From NCBI GenBank assembly GCA_036745275.1, contig DAIOGK010000018.1, positions 17,016-81,015 on the forward strand: 64,000 bases of DNA, given 5' to 3'. Numbering within the stretch: position 1 is the first letter of the stretch; every line of letters begins with the position of its first letter. Shown piece after piece: positions 1-9,094 of this stretch. The DNA is from JAIUNP01 sp020161975 (GTDB lineage: Bacteria; Pseudomonadota; Alphaproteobacteria; Rhizobiales; Beijerinckiaceae). Below the pieces are notes generated by a model, which saw nothing but the letters and a program-made list of their open reading frames with translations, did not search any database and was not told the DNA's origin. The translations under genes were made by a program, and so were the position numbers.

Positions 1-732
1 TCCGACCCTGCCGCCGAAGAGGCGGCGCGTGGCCCCTGTGGCCTGCGTCATGTCGGCATCATCATGGATGGCAACGGGCGCTGGGCGGTCAAGCGTGGGC
101 TGCCGCGCGTGTTCGGCCATCGCGCAGGCGTGGATGCCTTGCGCGGTGTTGTCCGGCATTTCTGCGACCTCGGCATTCCTTACCTCACGATCTACAGCTT
201 CTCCTCGGAGAACTGGTCGCGCCCGGCCGGCGAGGTGTCCGAACTTCTCGGGCTGCTGAAGCGCTTTATCCGGCACGATCTTGCCGATCTTCATGCGCGC
301 AATGTGCGGGTGCGGGTGATCGGCGAACGCGCCTCGCTTTCTGACGATCTCGTATCGTTGCTGGAAGAGGCCGAGGCCAAAACGGCCCGCAATACCGGGC
401 TCACATTCGTGGTCGCTTTCAATTATGGCGCACGGCAGGAAATCGTGGCTGCCGCCCGCGCAATGGCGGAGGCGGTGTACACAGGGCGGATGACGCCGGA
501 CGAAATTACCGAGGAGGCGCTGGCGCGGCATCTGACCACGTCGGGCATTCCCGATCCCGACCTGATCATCCGCACATCCGGTGAACAGCGGTTGTCAAAC
601 TTCCTGATGTGGCAGGCGGCCTACGCCGAATTCGTGTTCACGCCTGTGCTCTGGCCGGATTTCGATCGTGCGGCGCTCGATGCAGCGTTGCTGGAATACG
701 GCGGTCGCAAGCGCCGGTTCGGCGGCCTGTGA
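1..732 (+). CDS. uppS: isoprenyl transferase (undecaprenyl diphosphate synthase), 5' end missing
   Basis: Cis-prenyltransferase that condenses isopentenyl diphosphates onto farnesyl diphosphate to make the C55 undecaprenyl carrier used for peptidoglycan and O-antigen. The reading frame is open from the first base of the window, so the start codon lies upstream; 243 codons are visible. The motif HVGIIMDGNGRW, whose Asp is the catalytic/Mg-binding residue in this family, begins at visible codon 17. The C-terminal motif RTSGEQRLSNF and the following LxWPDF block are also present. The internal ATG at 64 falls inside the catalytic motif, so it cannot be the true start. The stop codon overlaps the cdsA start (TGATG), which indicates translational coupling. 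The usual upstream neighbours are frr and pyrH, which are outside the window. Confidence 0.96.
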   Translation, partial: SDPAAEEAARGPCGLRHVGIIMDGNGRWAVKRGLPRVFGHRAGVDALRGVVRHFCDLGIPYLTIYSFSSENWSRPAGEVSELLGLLKRFIRHDLADLHARNVRVRVIGERASLSDDLVSLLEEAEAKTARNTGLTFVVAFNYGARQEIVAAARAMAEAVYTGRMTPDEITEEALARHLTTSGIPDPDLIIRTSGEQRLSNFLMWQAAYAEFVFTPVLWPDFDRAALDAALLEYGGRKRRFGGL

Positions 733-1568
733 TGGCGGGAGAGGGCCTGCGCGGGCAGAGCGAGCTGACGCAACGCGTTGTTTCTGCTGTTGTTCTGGCC
801 AGCGTGGCCGTGTTCACCGCCTGGTGGGGCGCCTGGCCGTTCGCACTCGTCTGGTGCGCGCTTGCCGTGGCGGTTGCCTACGAATGGAGCCGCATCGTCG
901 CGCCGGAAAGGGCACTGGCACTGGCCGCCGCGATGGCGGCATTGGGACTGTTGCTGGTATTGTCGACAAGCCTGCCGAACGCGTTTGGCGCGTCTGTTCT
1001 GGCAGCCGTCGGCAGCGTCATCGCCATTCCACTGCTGGCCAGGCACCCCGCCCGCAACTGGATGGCAGCGGGGCTCGCCTATGCCTATCTGCTGGCGGCG
1101 GCGAGCGTACTGGTGCGCGGTGAAGGCCGCATGGGGTTTGTTGCCATTTTCTACCTGTTCGCCGTGGTCTGGATGACGGATATCGGCGCCTATTTCGCCG
1201 GTCGCTCGATTGGCGGACCCAAATTCGCCCCGCGCATCAGCCCGAAGAAAACCTGGTCGGGCGTCGTTGGCGGGCTCATCGCCGGCGTTGTGAGTAGCCT
1301 CCTCGTGCTTCTGGCGTTCGGCATCCCGGTGAGGGCCGTCCACGCCCTGATCTCTCTGATGCTTGGCATTTCCGTGGTCTTTGGCGACCTGTTTGAATCC
1401 TTTCTCAAGCGCCGCTTCGGCGTGAAGGATGCGGGCGCGCTCATTCCCGGTCACGGCGGCTTTCTCGATCGGCTGGATGGCTTCACGCTCGCGGTGGTTC
1501 TGGCCGCGCTGATCGGCGGATTGCGCGGTGGCTGGCGCGATGTGGCAGGCGGGCTTCTGGGATGGTAG
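732..1568 (+). CDS. cdsA: phosphatidate cytidylyltransferase (CDP-diglyceride synthase)
   Basis: Integral membrane enzyme that makes CDP-diacylglycerol from phosphatidate and CTP, the branch point of phospholipid synthesis. The 278-residue product is a series of hydrophobic helices and carries the CTP-transferase signature at about residues 223-249 (S-x2-LKR, then KD, then PGHGG-x-LDR-x-D). The start is the ATG that shares one base with the uppS stop. A longer in-frame reading upstream is a shadow of uppS. The end overlaps the dxr start by 7 bases, so uppS, cdsA and dxr read as one transcriptional unit. Confidence 0.95.
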   Translation: MAGEGLRGQSELTQRVVSAVVLASVAVFTAWWGAWPFALVWCALAVAVAYEWSRIVAPERALALAAAMAALGLLLVLSTSLPNAFGASVLAAVGSVIAIPLLARHPARNWMAAGLAYAYLLAAASVLVRGEGRMGFVAIFYLFAVVWMTDIGAYFAGRSIGGPKFAPRISPKKTWSGVVGGLIAGVVSSLLVLLAFGIPVRAVHALISLMLGISVVFGDLFESFLKRRFGVKDAGALIPGHGGFLDRLDGFTLAVVLAALIGGLRGGWRDVAGGLLGW

Positions 1569-2740
1569 GGGCGGTGCCCGTCACTGTCTCCGTCCTTGGC
1601 GCAACGGGGTCCATTGGCAAAAGCGCTGCAGCGGTCATCGGTGCCAACAAGGACCGCTATCGCGTCGAGGCGGTGGCCGGCGGCAGTAATCCACAGGAAC
1701 TTGCACGCGTCGCGCGGCAACTCGGCGCGCGATTTGCGGCGATTTTTGACCAGGCAGCCTATCCCGCGCTGAAGGAAGCGCTGGCCGGCAGCGGCATCAC
1801 GGCGGCAGCCGGGGCAGGGGCTGTCTGCGAAGCGGCCGCCCGCCCGGCCGATCGGGTGGTGGCGGCGATTACCGGCATTGCCGGGTTGGCCCCCACCTGC
1901 GCAGCGCTTGCGCAGGGCTCGACGGTCGCTCTTGCCAACAAAGAGGCCATGGTCTCCGCCGGTGCGGCGGTGCTGAAACTTGCTGCAAGCCATGGTGCGA
2001 CGATTTTACCGCTCGATTCCGAGCATAACTCGCTGTTCCAGGCGATGGGCGGGGCGCCGATGTCCACCGTCGCGCGGCTCACGCTGACCGCATCAGGCGG
2101 GCCTTTCCGTTTGTGGAGCGCCGAGGCCATCGCCGGCGCCACGCTCGCTGAAGCGCTGAAGCACCCAAATTTTGCGATGGGCTCGAAGATCACCATCGAT
2201 TCGGCGACGATGATGAACAAGGGGCTGGAACTGATCGAGGCACAGCACCTCTTCGGCCTTCCCGAGGAGCGGATCGACGTGCTGGTTCATCCCCAGCAGA
2301 TGATCCATGGCCTCGTCACATTCACCGATGGCAGCGTGAACGCCGGGCTGGCTGTGCCGGACATGCGCGTTCCGATGGCCCATTGTCTGGCCTGGCCCGA
2401 GCGCTGTGACAGCGCCACGCCCGCTCTCGATCTGATCCGGATCGGCCGTCTCGATTTCGAGGCGCCGGATGAAACGCGCTTTCCCGCGCTGCGGCTCGCC
2501 CGAGAAGCGATGCGCGCGAACGGAGCGGTTCCCACCGTGCTGAACGCAGCAAACGAGGTGGCCGTTGCCGCGTTTCTTAATTCCCGCATTGGATTTGCAG
2601 ATATCGTTAAAATTGTAGAAACTGTCATGATTATGCCCGCAATGGCTGATTTACCGGCTCCGGCATCGGTGGAAGACGCTGTTTCCATCGATTCGGAAGC
2701 GCGGCTCAGGGCAGGCGAGGTGTTGTCGCGCCTTTCCTGA
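1562..2740 (+). CDS. dxr: 1-deoxy-D-xylulose 5-phosphate reductoisomerase
   Basis: Second step of the MEP isoprenoid pathway: NADPH-dependent rearrangement and reduction of DXP to 2-C-methyl-D-erythritol 4-phosphate, in the cytosol. The 392-residue length is normal. The N-terminal Rossmann motif GATGSIG is at residues 13-19. The metal-binding stretch PLDSEHNSLFQ lies near residue 150, and MNKGLELIEA near 218 carries the second metal ligand. Starting inside the end of cdsA couples supply of isoprenoid precursor to uppS, which consumes it. A 78-base gap follows before rseP. Confidence 0.97.
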   Translation: MVGAVPVTVSVLGATGSIGKSAAAVIGANKDRYRVEAVAGGSNPQELARVARQLGARFAAIFDQAAYPALKEALAGSGITAAAGAGAVCEAAARPADRVVAAITGIAGLAPTCAALAQGSTVALANKEAMVSAGAAVLKLAASHGATILPLDSEHNSLFQAMGGAPMSTVARLTLTASGGPFRLWSAEAIAGATLAEALKHPNFAMGSKITIDSATMMNKGLELIEAQHLFGLPEERIDVLVHPQQMIHGLVTFTDGSVNAGLAVPDMRVPMAHCLAWPERCDSATPALDLIRIGRLDFEAPDETRFPALRLAREAMRANGAVPTVLNAANEVAVAAFLNSRIGFADIVKIVETVMIMPAMADLPAPASVEDAVSIDSEARLRAGEVLSRLS

Positions 2741-2818
2741 CATGGCACGATTGCGACTGATTAATGCGGGCATTCTACTGTCGCAGGCGCGGCGGTATCC
2801 CCGCGGAGGAGTTGGGCT

Positions 2819-3964
2819 TTGACTGATTTTCTGGTGATGGCGGGCGCCAACCTCTGGAGCCTCGCCGGCTATCTGGTGCCGTTCTTCTTCGTTTTGGCGC
2901 TCGTCATTTTCGTGCATGAGCTCGGCCACTATCTGGTAGGCCGCTGGTGCGGCGTGGGGGTTGATGCCTTCTCGCTCGGCTTCGGGCCGAAAGTGTTCGG
3001 CTGGCGTGACAAACACGGCACGGACTGGAAGCTGAGCGCGATTCCGCTGGGCGGATATGTGAAGTTCAAGGGTGACCTCAACGGCGCCAGCGTGCCGGAT
3101 CATGAGACCATCGACCGCATGAGCGCCGACGAGCGCAAGGGCGCATTCCAGTTCAAGCCGCTCTGGCAGCGTGCGGCAATCGTGGCAGCGGGGCCCCTGG
3201 CGAACTTCCTGATGGCCTTCGTGGTGTTCACGGCGGCCTTCATGCTCTCCGGGCAATATGTGATCGACCCTGTCATCGACAAGGTTGTGGCCGGCTCACC
3301 GGCTGACGAGGCGGGAATCAAGTCGGGTGACCGCGTTCTCACGATCGATGGCGAGAAGATCGCCACATTCGAGGATGTCCGCCGCCATGTTGTGGATAGC
3401 GGAGACCAGCCGCTGGCGATGGAGATCGAGCGCGGAAGCACGGTGCTGAACCTGAAGGCCGCGCCGCGCGTGACAGAACAACGTACCTCCCTCGGCGTCG
3501 TCCGTAACAAGACCCTGGGTGTGACCTCCTCAAGCCTGCCCGAACATCAACATCTGATCCACCACGGACTGATCGACGCCAGCGTGCTGAGCGTCAACCA
3601 GATCGGCAACGTGATTGGCCAGTCGGTCCGCTACATAAAGGGCCTGATTTCCGGCCGGGAAAAGGCCGATCAGTTGAGCGGCCCGATTCGAATCGCACAA
3701 GTCTCTGGAAAGGTTGCCGAAACAGGATTCGTCTCGCTGTTGACGCTGGCGGCGATCCTGTCGATTTCCATCGGATTCATTAACCTCATGCCAATCCCTT
3801 TGCTTGATGGCGGGCACCTGATGTTCTACGCAATCGAAGGTATTTTCGGGCGTCCCCTGAGTCGGCGGACGCAGGAAATCGGGTTCCGGATCGGCCTGGC
3901 GCTGGTTCTGCTTCTGATGGTGTTTGTGACGGTCAACGACATCGTTCAGATCCAGAAGAGTTGA
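2819..3964 (+). CDS. rseP: site-2 intramembrane metalloprotease RseP
   Basis: Membrane zinc protease (M50 family) that cleaves anti-sigma factors and remnant signal peptides within the inner membrane. The 381-residue protein has HELGH at residues 33-37 in the first transmembrane segment, a single PDZ domain around residues 155-220, and the second metal motif MPIPLLDGGH near residue 325. The start is TTG. It is chosen because GGAGGA (2805-2810) sits 8 bases upstream and because it leaves a complete first transmembrane helix. Enterobacterial RseP has two PDZ domains; only one is clear here. The dxr-rseP-bamA order is the standard envelope cluster. Confidence 0.95.
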   Translation: MTDFLVMAGANLWSLAGYLVPFFFVLALVIFVHELGHYLVGRWCGVGVDAFSLGFGPKVFGWRDKHGTDWKLSAIPLGGYVKFKGDLNGASVPDHETIDRMSADERKGAFQFKPLWQRAAIVAAGPLANFLMAFVVFTAAFMLSGQYVIDPVIDKVVAGSPADEAGIKSGDRVLTIDGEKIATFEDVRRHVVDSGDQPLAMEIERGSTVLNLKAAPRVTEQRTSLGVVRNKTLGVTSSSLPEHQHLIHHGLIDASVLSVNQIGNVIGQSVRYIKGLISGREKADQLSGPIRIAQVSGKVAETGFVSLLTLAAILSISIGFINLMPIPLLDGGHLMFYAIEGIFGRPLSRRTQEIGFRIGLALVLLLMVFVTVNDIVQIQKS

Positions 3965-3980
3965 CCCGTGGCGTGCATGT

Positions 3981-4015
3981 CACGGCCCCTGTCAAAAAGG
4001 GTCGTGGCGTTTTTT
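3981..4015 (+). terminator. rho-independent terminator after rseP
   Basis: An 8-bp stem (CACGGCCC with GGGTCGTG, one G:U pair) encloses a 10-base A-rich loop and is followed by a run of six T (4010-4015). It lies 16 bases past the rseP stop. It should separate rseP from bamA at least partly, so bamA probably has its own promoter in 4016-4137, where I could not pick a convincing -35/-10 pair. Confidence 0.7.
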
Positions 4016-4137
4016 CAAGGTTGCATTGGCGGCCCAAGTGGTTAGAAGCAGGGTGCGGCTTTCAATCTTAACCGATTGATAGCTTTTGGCTCCCGCCCAA
4101 AAACAGAAACTTGGCGACGGCTCAGACAGGCGAAGCG

Positions 4138-6702
4138 ATGATGAAGATGGACGACAGCAATTTGCGGACTGCAAAGCGTGCGGCGAAGCGCCGGCGTGCT
4201 GCTGGCGCGCTGACTGCAGGTTTCCTCGGGGTGATGGCTTCGGGACTGGTAGCGTTGCCCGCCCTTGCGCAGAATATCGTCGTGCAGGGTAATACCCGGA
4301 CTGATGCCGAGACAATCCGGTCGTATCTCCAGCTTGCGCCGGGCGAAAGCTATACCACCGCCCGTATCAACCAGGCCGTTAAGGATCTCTTCGCCACCGG
4401 CCTGTTCTCCGACGTGAAGGTCAACCGCTCCGGCAACGGGGTCGTGGTCCGCGTCGTTGAGAACACGATGATCAACCGCGTTTCGTTCGAGGGCAACAAC
4501 AAGCTCAAGACCGATATCCTCCAGAGCGAAGTGCAGAGCCGTTCGCGCGGGCCGTTCAGCCAAGCACTCGTTGACAACGATGTTCAGCGGCTGCGCGAGA
4601 TCTATCGCCGCTCCGGACGCGGCGAGGCGCAGATCAGCGCGCGCGTCGTGAATGGCGCCAATGGCCGCGTGGACGTGACCTATGTCATCGTCGAGGGCTC
4701 CAAGACCGGCGTTCAGGCGATTGAATTCGTCGGAAACAATGCGTTTTCGGCCTCGCGGCTGCGCAATGTGATGGAGACGACCGAGTCGGGCCTGTTCGGC
4801 TGGCTGAAGTCGTCCGACGTCTACGATCCGGACCGCCTTGCGGCGGACGTGGACCGCATCCGTCGCTATTACCTCAAGAATGGCTACGCTGATTTCCGCG
4901 TTCTTTCCTCGTCGGCCGAGTATGACAACGCCAAGAAGGGCTATGTCATCACCATCGCGGTCGAGGAAGGTCGCCAGTATCGCGTCGCAGGTGTCAGCGT
5001 TGATTCGCGCGTTCGCGACGTCGACAATGCCTCGCTCCAGAAGGCTGTTCGCACGTCGGCGGGGGACGTCTACAACGCCGAAGCCGTTGAAAAGTCGGTC
5101 GAGGCAATCGCCAGCGAAACCGCCAAGCGCGGCTACGCCTTTGCGCAGGTGCGCCCGCGCGGCGAGCGCGATCCGGCCACCCAGACCGTCAACATCGTCT
5201 ACTCGGTCGAGGAAGGTCCGCGCGTTTACGTTGAGCGGATCAACGTGCGCGGCAACACCCGCACCCGCGATTATGTGATCCGTCGTGAGTTCGACATGGG
5301 CGAGGGCGACGCCTACAACAAGGTGTTCGTCGACCGTGCGGAGCGGCGCCTCAAGGCCCTTGGCTTCTTCAAGAACGTTCGCGTGTCGAGCGAACCGGGT
5401 TCCTCGCCGGACCGTGTGATCGTGAACGTGGATGTCGAGGATCAGGCCACGGGTGCATTCTCGGTGGCCGGCGGTTATTCGACGACCGACGGTTTCATGG
5501 CCGAACTTTCCGTCCAGGAATCCAACTTCCTCGGTCGTGGCCAGTTCGTGCGCGCCAGCATCTCGAACGGCGAGCGGAGCCGCGGCTACGAATTCTCCTT
5601 CACCGAGCCGTTCTTCCTGGATCGCCGTCTTGCGGCCGGTTTTGATCTGTTCCAGAAGCAGACCTTCAACTCGCAGTATTCGCGCTACGAGACCAAGACG
5701 ACCGGCGGCACCGTCCGCATGGCTCTGCCGTTCAATGACGAGTTCTCGATTGGCGTCCGCTATTCGCTGTATCAGCAGCGGTTGACCATCCGGAACACGG
5801 CGGCTCATCCGTATAACGACTGTACCTACAGCCTCGGCGAAGGCATCACGACGCTCAACGGGCAGAACTACTGCTTGCTGAACGGCGAAGCCTCGGTGGC
5901 GGTGAAGCAGGCGCAGGGCGATACGCTGACCTCGCTCGCGGGTCTGACCTTCGCCTACAACTCGCTCGACAATCCGAAGAACCCGACCAGCGGTATCCTG
6001 GCCGAACTTCGTCCGGAAATCGCGGGCCTCGGTGGCGACAGCAAGTTCTTCCGCGTTACGGCGGATGCCCGCTATTTCTATCCGATCCACGATGACATCA
6101 CCGGTATCCTGCGCGTGCAGGGCGGTCATATCTCCGGCTTCGGCAAGGTCGACAACTCGTCCTACAGCGGCAACGTCCGCATGATCGACCACTTCTTCCT
6201 TGGCCCGACGCTGGTCCGCGGTTTCGCGCCGGGCGGTATCGGTCCGCGCGACCTCAATGGCGATCCGTCCGGCAACGCGCTCGGTGGAACGTCCTACTAC
6301 GGCGCCTCGGCGGAAGCCCAGTTCGCGCTGCCGTGGGTGCCGCGTGAGCTTGGCCTGAGGGGCGCAGTGTTCGCCGATGCCGGTACGCTGTTCAACTACA
6401 AGGGCGCGACCGCGTTCGATGTGAACCGCAATGGTGTCTACGACGGCTTTGCGGGTGGCTGTGCGGCCACGGCCCTGTCCGCGACCGGTGGTCAGGCGGA
6501 GTGCGTGAACGTGCGCGACAAGAACGTCCTGCGCTCGTCCATCGGCGCCAGCATCCTGTGGCAGTCGCCGCTGGGGCCGATCCGCTTCGACTACGCCTAT
6601 GCCCTGACCAAGGACAAGGGTCTGCTTGATCCGACCACGGGCGCGCATCTGGGCCGTGATCGGCTCCAGGCCTTCCGCTTCTCCGGCGGCACGCGCTTCT
6701 AA
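4138..6702 (+). CDS. bamA: outer membrane protein assembly factor BamA
   Basis: Omp85-family beta-barrel insertase of the outer membrane. The precursor is about 854 residues. It has a basic, hydrophobic signal peptide ending in ALAQ near residue 45, five POTRA repeats to about residue 430, then a 16-strand barrel. The barrel carries the family motif VRGF (in loop L6) and the protein ends in GGTRF, with the C-terminal Phe typical of outer-membrane barrels. Three ATGs (4138, 4141, 4147) are possible starts. I take the first, with AGG about 8 bases upstream; the TTG at 4111 would only lengthen the signal peptide. Terminators flank the gene on both sides, so it may be transcribed alone. Skp/OmpH, often found between bamA and lpxD, is absent here. 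Confidence 0.96.
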   Translation: MMKMDDSNLRTAKRAAKRRRAAGALTAGFLGVMASGLVALPALAQNIVVQGNTRTDAETIRSYLQLAPGESYTTARINQAVKDLFATGLFSDVKVNRSGNGVVVRVVENTMINRVSFEGNNKLKTDILQSEVQSRSRGPFSQALVDNDVQRLREIYRRSGRGEAQISARVVNGANGRVDVTYVIVEGSKTGVQAIEFVGNNAFSASRLRNVMETTESGLFGWLKSSDVYDPDRLAADVDRIRRYYLKNGYADFRVLSSSAEYDNAKKGYVITIAVEEGRQYRVAGVSVDSRVRDVDNASLQKAVRTSAGDVYNAEAVEKSVEAIASETAKRGYAFAQVRPRGERDPATQTVNIVYSVEEGPRVYVERINVRGNTRTRDYVIRREFDMGEGDAYNKVFVDRAERRLKALGFFKNVRVSSEPGSSPDRVIVNVDVEDQATGAFSVAGGYSTTDGFMAELSVQESNFLGRGQFVRASISNGERSRGYEFSFTEPFFLDRRLAAGFDLFQKQTFNSQYSRYETKTTGGTVRMALPFNDEFSIGVRYSLYQQRLTIRNTAAHPYNDCTYSLGEGITTLNGQNYCLLNGEASVAVKQAQGDTLTSLAGLTFAYNSLDNPKNPTSGILAELRPEIAGLGGDSKFFRVTADARYFYPIHDDITGILRVQGGHISGFGKVDNSSYSGNVRMIDHFFLGPTLVRGFAPGGIGPRDLNGDPSGNALGGTSYYGASAEAQFALPWVPRELGLRGAVFADAGTLFNYKGATAFDVNRNGVYDGFAGGCAATALSATGGQAECVNVRDKNVLRSSIGASILWQSPLGPIRFDYAYALTKDKGLLDPTTGAHLGRDRLQAFRFSGGTRF

Positions 6703-6711
6703 CGGGTTGAC

Positions 6712-6739
6712 AACGGAGGCTGCGGCCTCCGTTCTTTTT
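6712..6739 (+). terminator. rho-independent terminator after bamA
   Basis: A perfect 9-bp stem (AACGGAGGC / GCCTCCGTT) with a TGCG tetraloop is followed by CTTTTT. It starts 9 bases after the bamA stop and ends 9 bases before the lpxD start, so lpxD must rely on read-through or on a promoter inside bamA. Confidence 0.85.
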
Positions 6740-6748
6740 CAGGGTGTT

Positions 6749-7789
6749 ATGATGACGGCTCCGGCCTTTTTTTCCAAGCCAGAGCCGATGACAATCGCAT
6801 CGCTTGCTGAAGCCACGGGCGCGAGGCTGGCGGATGGAGCGGATGGCTCTGTCGTCGTTTCCTCGGTGGCGCCGCTGGATGCTGCACGCGCTGGAGACCT
6901 GACCTTTCTCGAAAACACGGCCTATGTGGTGCAGGCGGCGAGCACGGAAGCGTCCGCTTGCTATATCGCGCCAAAGTTTGTCGAAAAGCTCCGGCCGGGC
7001 GTAATTCCGCTGATCTCGAACGAGCCTTACAGGGCATACGCCAAGGCGGCCGCGCTGCTGTTCCCGGCCTCCATGAAGCCGACCTCGATGTTCGGCACCA
7101 GTGGCATCGCACCGGGCAGTTTCATCCATCCGACGGCGCACCTTGAAGAGGATGTCACCGTGGACCCCGGCGCGGTAATCGGTCCGGGAGCCGAGATCGG
7201 CGCCCGCAGTTTTATTGGTGCCGGCGCGGTGATTGGTCCCCAAGTGCGGATCGGGCGCGGCGCTTCGGTCGGCCCCGGCGCAACCATACAGAACGCGTTG
7301 ATCGGCAACCGTGTCATTCTCCATCCCGGCGTGCGGATCGGGCAGGATGGCTTCGGTTTTGCCATGGGCGCCACGCACCTCAAGGTGCCGCAACTCGGAC
7401 GCGTGATCATCCAGGATGATGTCGAAATCGGCGCCAATGCCACCATCGACCGCGGCGCCACGCGCGACACGGTGATCGGCGAAGGAACGAAGATCGATAA
7501 TCTGGTCCAGATTGCGCATAACGTCACCGTCGGGCGGCATTGCGTAATTGTTGCGCAGGTTGGCATTTCCGGTTCGACGACGCTGGAGGATTACGTCGTC
7601 GTGGCGGGGCAGGCGGGCATTACCGGCCATTTGAGGATCGGCATGGGCGCGCAGATCGGCGCGCAATCCGGCGTCATGACCGATGTTGAACCCGGCGCGC
7701 GCTATCTCGGCTCGCCAGCGAAGCCCGCGCGGCAGGCCATGCGGGAGGTTGCGGCCTTGGCCAAACTGATCGGGCGTGGCAAAAGCTAA
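6749..7789 (+). CDS. lpxD: UDP-3-O-acylglucosamine N-acyltransferase
   Basis: Third step of lipid A synthesis: adds a 3-hydroxyacyl chain to the 2-amino group of UDP-3-O-acyl-glucosamine, using acyl-ACP. The 346-residue protein has an N-terminal uridine-binding domain (about 1-105) and then a left-handed beta helix built of hexapeptide repeats (many [IV]GxxxxIG-type turns, about 110-310). The catalytic His lies in the region IAHNVTVG near residue 250. Two adjacent ATGs (6749, 6752) are possible starts; an upstream in-frame reading runs through the terminator and the end of bamA and is rejected. It leads the lpxD-fabZ-lpxA-lpxB run. Confidence 0.96.
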   Translation: MMTAPAFFSKPEPMTIASLAEATGARLADGADGSVVVSSVAPLDAARAGDLTFLENTAYVVQAASTEASACYIAPKFVEKLRPGVIPLISNEPYRAYAKAAALLFPASMKPTSMFGTSGIAPGSFIHPTAHLEEDVTVDPGAVIGPGAEIGARSFIGAGAVIGPQVRIGRGASVGPGATIQNALIGNRVILHPGVRIGQDGFGFAMGATHLKVPQLGRVIIQDDVEIGANATIDRGATRDTVIGEGTKIDNLVQIAHNVTVGRHCVIVAQVGISGSTTLEDYVVVAGQAGITGHLRIGMGAQIGAQSGVMTDVEPGARYLGSPAKPARQAMREVAALAKLIGRGKS

Positions 7790-7826
7790 CAGACACAGGG
7801 CTTGCCAAGGGCGAACGAGCATACCA

Positions 7827-8282
7827 ATGACCGAAGCTAAAACACTGGAAACCATTGATATTCAGCGCCTGATGGTGCTGTTGCCGCATCGCTATCCGTT
7901 CCTTTTGGTGGACCGGATCCTGGAGGTGAACGGCGATGACAGCGGCATCGGCATCAAGAATGTCACCGCGAACGAGCCGCAATTTACCGGGCATTTCCCC
8001 GGGCAGCCGATTTTCCCCGGCGTCTTGCTGATCGAGGGTATGGCGCAGACCGCCGGCGCAATGTGCGTGGCTGCCCGGCCTGGCGGAAAGAAGCCCAAGG
8101 CCGTCTATTTCATGACGATTGATAATGTGAAGTTCCGCAAGCCTGTCGTTCCGGGGGATCGGGCCGAGTATCACGTGAAGAAGACTGCGCAGCGCCGCAA
8201 CATGTGGTGGTATCGCTGCGAGGCCATCGTGGACGGCCAGAAGGTCGCGGAAGCCGACCTCAGCGCCATGCTGGTGGATTGA
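7827..8282 (+). CDS. fabZ: 3-hydroxyacyl-[acyl-carrier-protein] dehydratase FabZ
   Basis: Hot-dog-fold dehydratase of type II fatty acid synthesis. It removes water from 3-hydroxyacyl-ACP and so competes with LpxA and LpxD for the same substrate. The 151-residue length is normal. LLPHRYPFLLVDR near the N-terminus and GHFPGQPIFPGVLLIEGMAQ contain the catalytic His and Glu. The ATG at 7827 follows the lpxD stop by 37 bases, and only 2 bases separate its stop from lpxA, so the genes are coupled. Co-transcription with the lipid A acyltransferases fits their shared substrate pool. Confidence 0.97.
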   Translation: MTEAKTLETIDIQRLMVLLPHRYPFLLVDRILEVNGDDSGIGIKNVTANEPQFTGHFPGQPIFPGVLLIEGMAQTAGAMCVAARPGGKKPKAVYFMTIDNVKFRKPVVPGDRAEYHVKKTAQRRNMWWYRCEAIVDGQKVAEADLSAMLVD

Positions 8283-8284
8283 TC

Positions 8285-9088
8285 ATGGCGGGCAAGATTC
8301 ACAGCAGCGCGATCATCGAGGATGGCGCCGTCATTGGTGCTGATTGCGAAATCGGTCCGTTCTGCCACATCGGGCCGCAGGTGCGGCTCGGCGCCGGCGC
8401 CCGCCTGAAAAGCCATGTGGCGATTGCCGGCGATACGGAAATTGGTCCCGGCGCGACGATGTACCCCTTTGCCTCGGTCGGGCACCAGCCGCAGGACCTC
8501 AAATTCCACGGTGAGCCGGTGACATTGCGCATCGGTGCCAATGTCATCGTGCGCGAGGGCGTGACGATCAACCCCGGCACGGAGGGCGGCGGCTCGAAGA
8601 CCGTGATCGGCGACAATTGCGCCTTCCTTGCCAATGCCCACATCGGTCACGACTGCATTATCGGCAACCACGTCATTCTGGTGAACAACGTGATGCTGGC
8701 TGGCCATGTGACCGTGGGTGACTATGCGATCTGTGCCGGCGGTTCAGCGGTAATCCAGTTCGCGCGCGTCGGCGCCCATGCCTTTGTCGGCGGCCTCACC
8801 GGGCTTGAGAACGATCTGATCCCCTATGGCCTTGCCACCGGCAACCGCGCACACCTTGCCGGCCTGAACATGATCGGCCTGCGCCGCCGTAATTTCTCGC
8901 GAGAAGCCATCCAGGAATTGCGTCGCGCCTACCGTCTGCTGTTCGCGGAGGAGGGGACGCTGAAGGAACGGGTTGAGGATGTCGCGGCTGAATTCCATGC
9001 CCACCCGCAGGTTGTCGAGATTCTCGACTTCATCCGCGCCGGAGGCGACAAGGCAATTTGCCAGCCGCGCCGGGAGGCGGAGGCGTAG
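8285..9088 (+). CDS. lpxA: acyl-ACP--UDP-N-acetylglucosamine O-acyltransferase
   Basis: First enzyme of lipid A synthesis: transfers 3-hydroxyacyl from ACP to the 3-OH of UDP-GlcNAc in the cytosol. The 267-residue protein is a hexapeptide-repeat beta helix with a C-terminal helical domain (from about residue 195). Catalytic His candidates are in NAHIGHDC near residue 120. The start ATG is 2 bases after the fabZ stop. In most Hyphomicrobiales the next gene would be lpxI; here lpxB follows after 6 bases. Confidence 0.97.
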   Translation: MAGKIHSSAIIEDGAVIGADCEIGPFCHIGPQVRLGAGARLKSHVAIAGDTEIGPGATMYPFASVGHQPQDLKFHGEPVTLRIGANVIVREGVTINPGTEGGGSKTVIGDNCAFLANAHIGHDCIIGNHVILVNNVMLAGHVTVGDYAICAGGSAVIQFARVGAHAFVGGLTGLENDLIPYGLATGNRAHLAGLNMIGLRRRNFSREAIQELRRAYRLLFAEEGTLKERVEDVAAEFHAHPQVVEILDFIRAGGDKAICQPRREAEA

Positions 9089-9094
9089 CCCGCG

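Noticed and set aside
3965..4137. bamA promoter
   Set aside because: Promoter-like words exist after the rseP terminator, but no -35/-10 pair with proper spacing stood out enough to report.
4042..6648. 868-codon open frame on the - strand, antisense to bamA
   Set aside because: It mirrors bamA, whose POTRA and barrel motifs and signal peptide are real. The antisense product is Arg/His/Val-rich without domain motifs, as expected from codon bias in GC-rich DNA.
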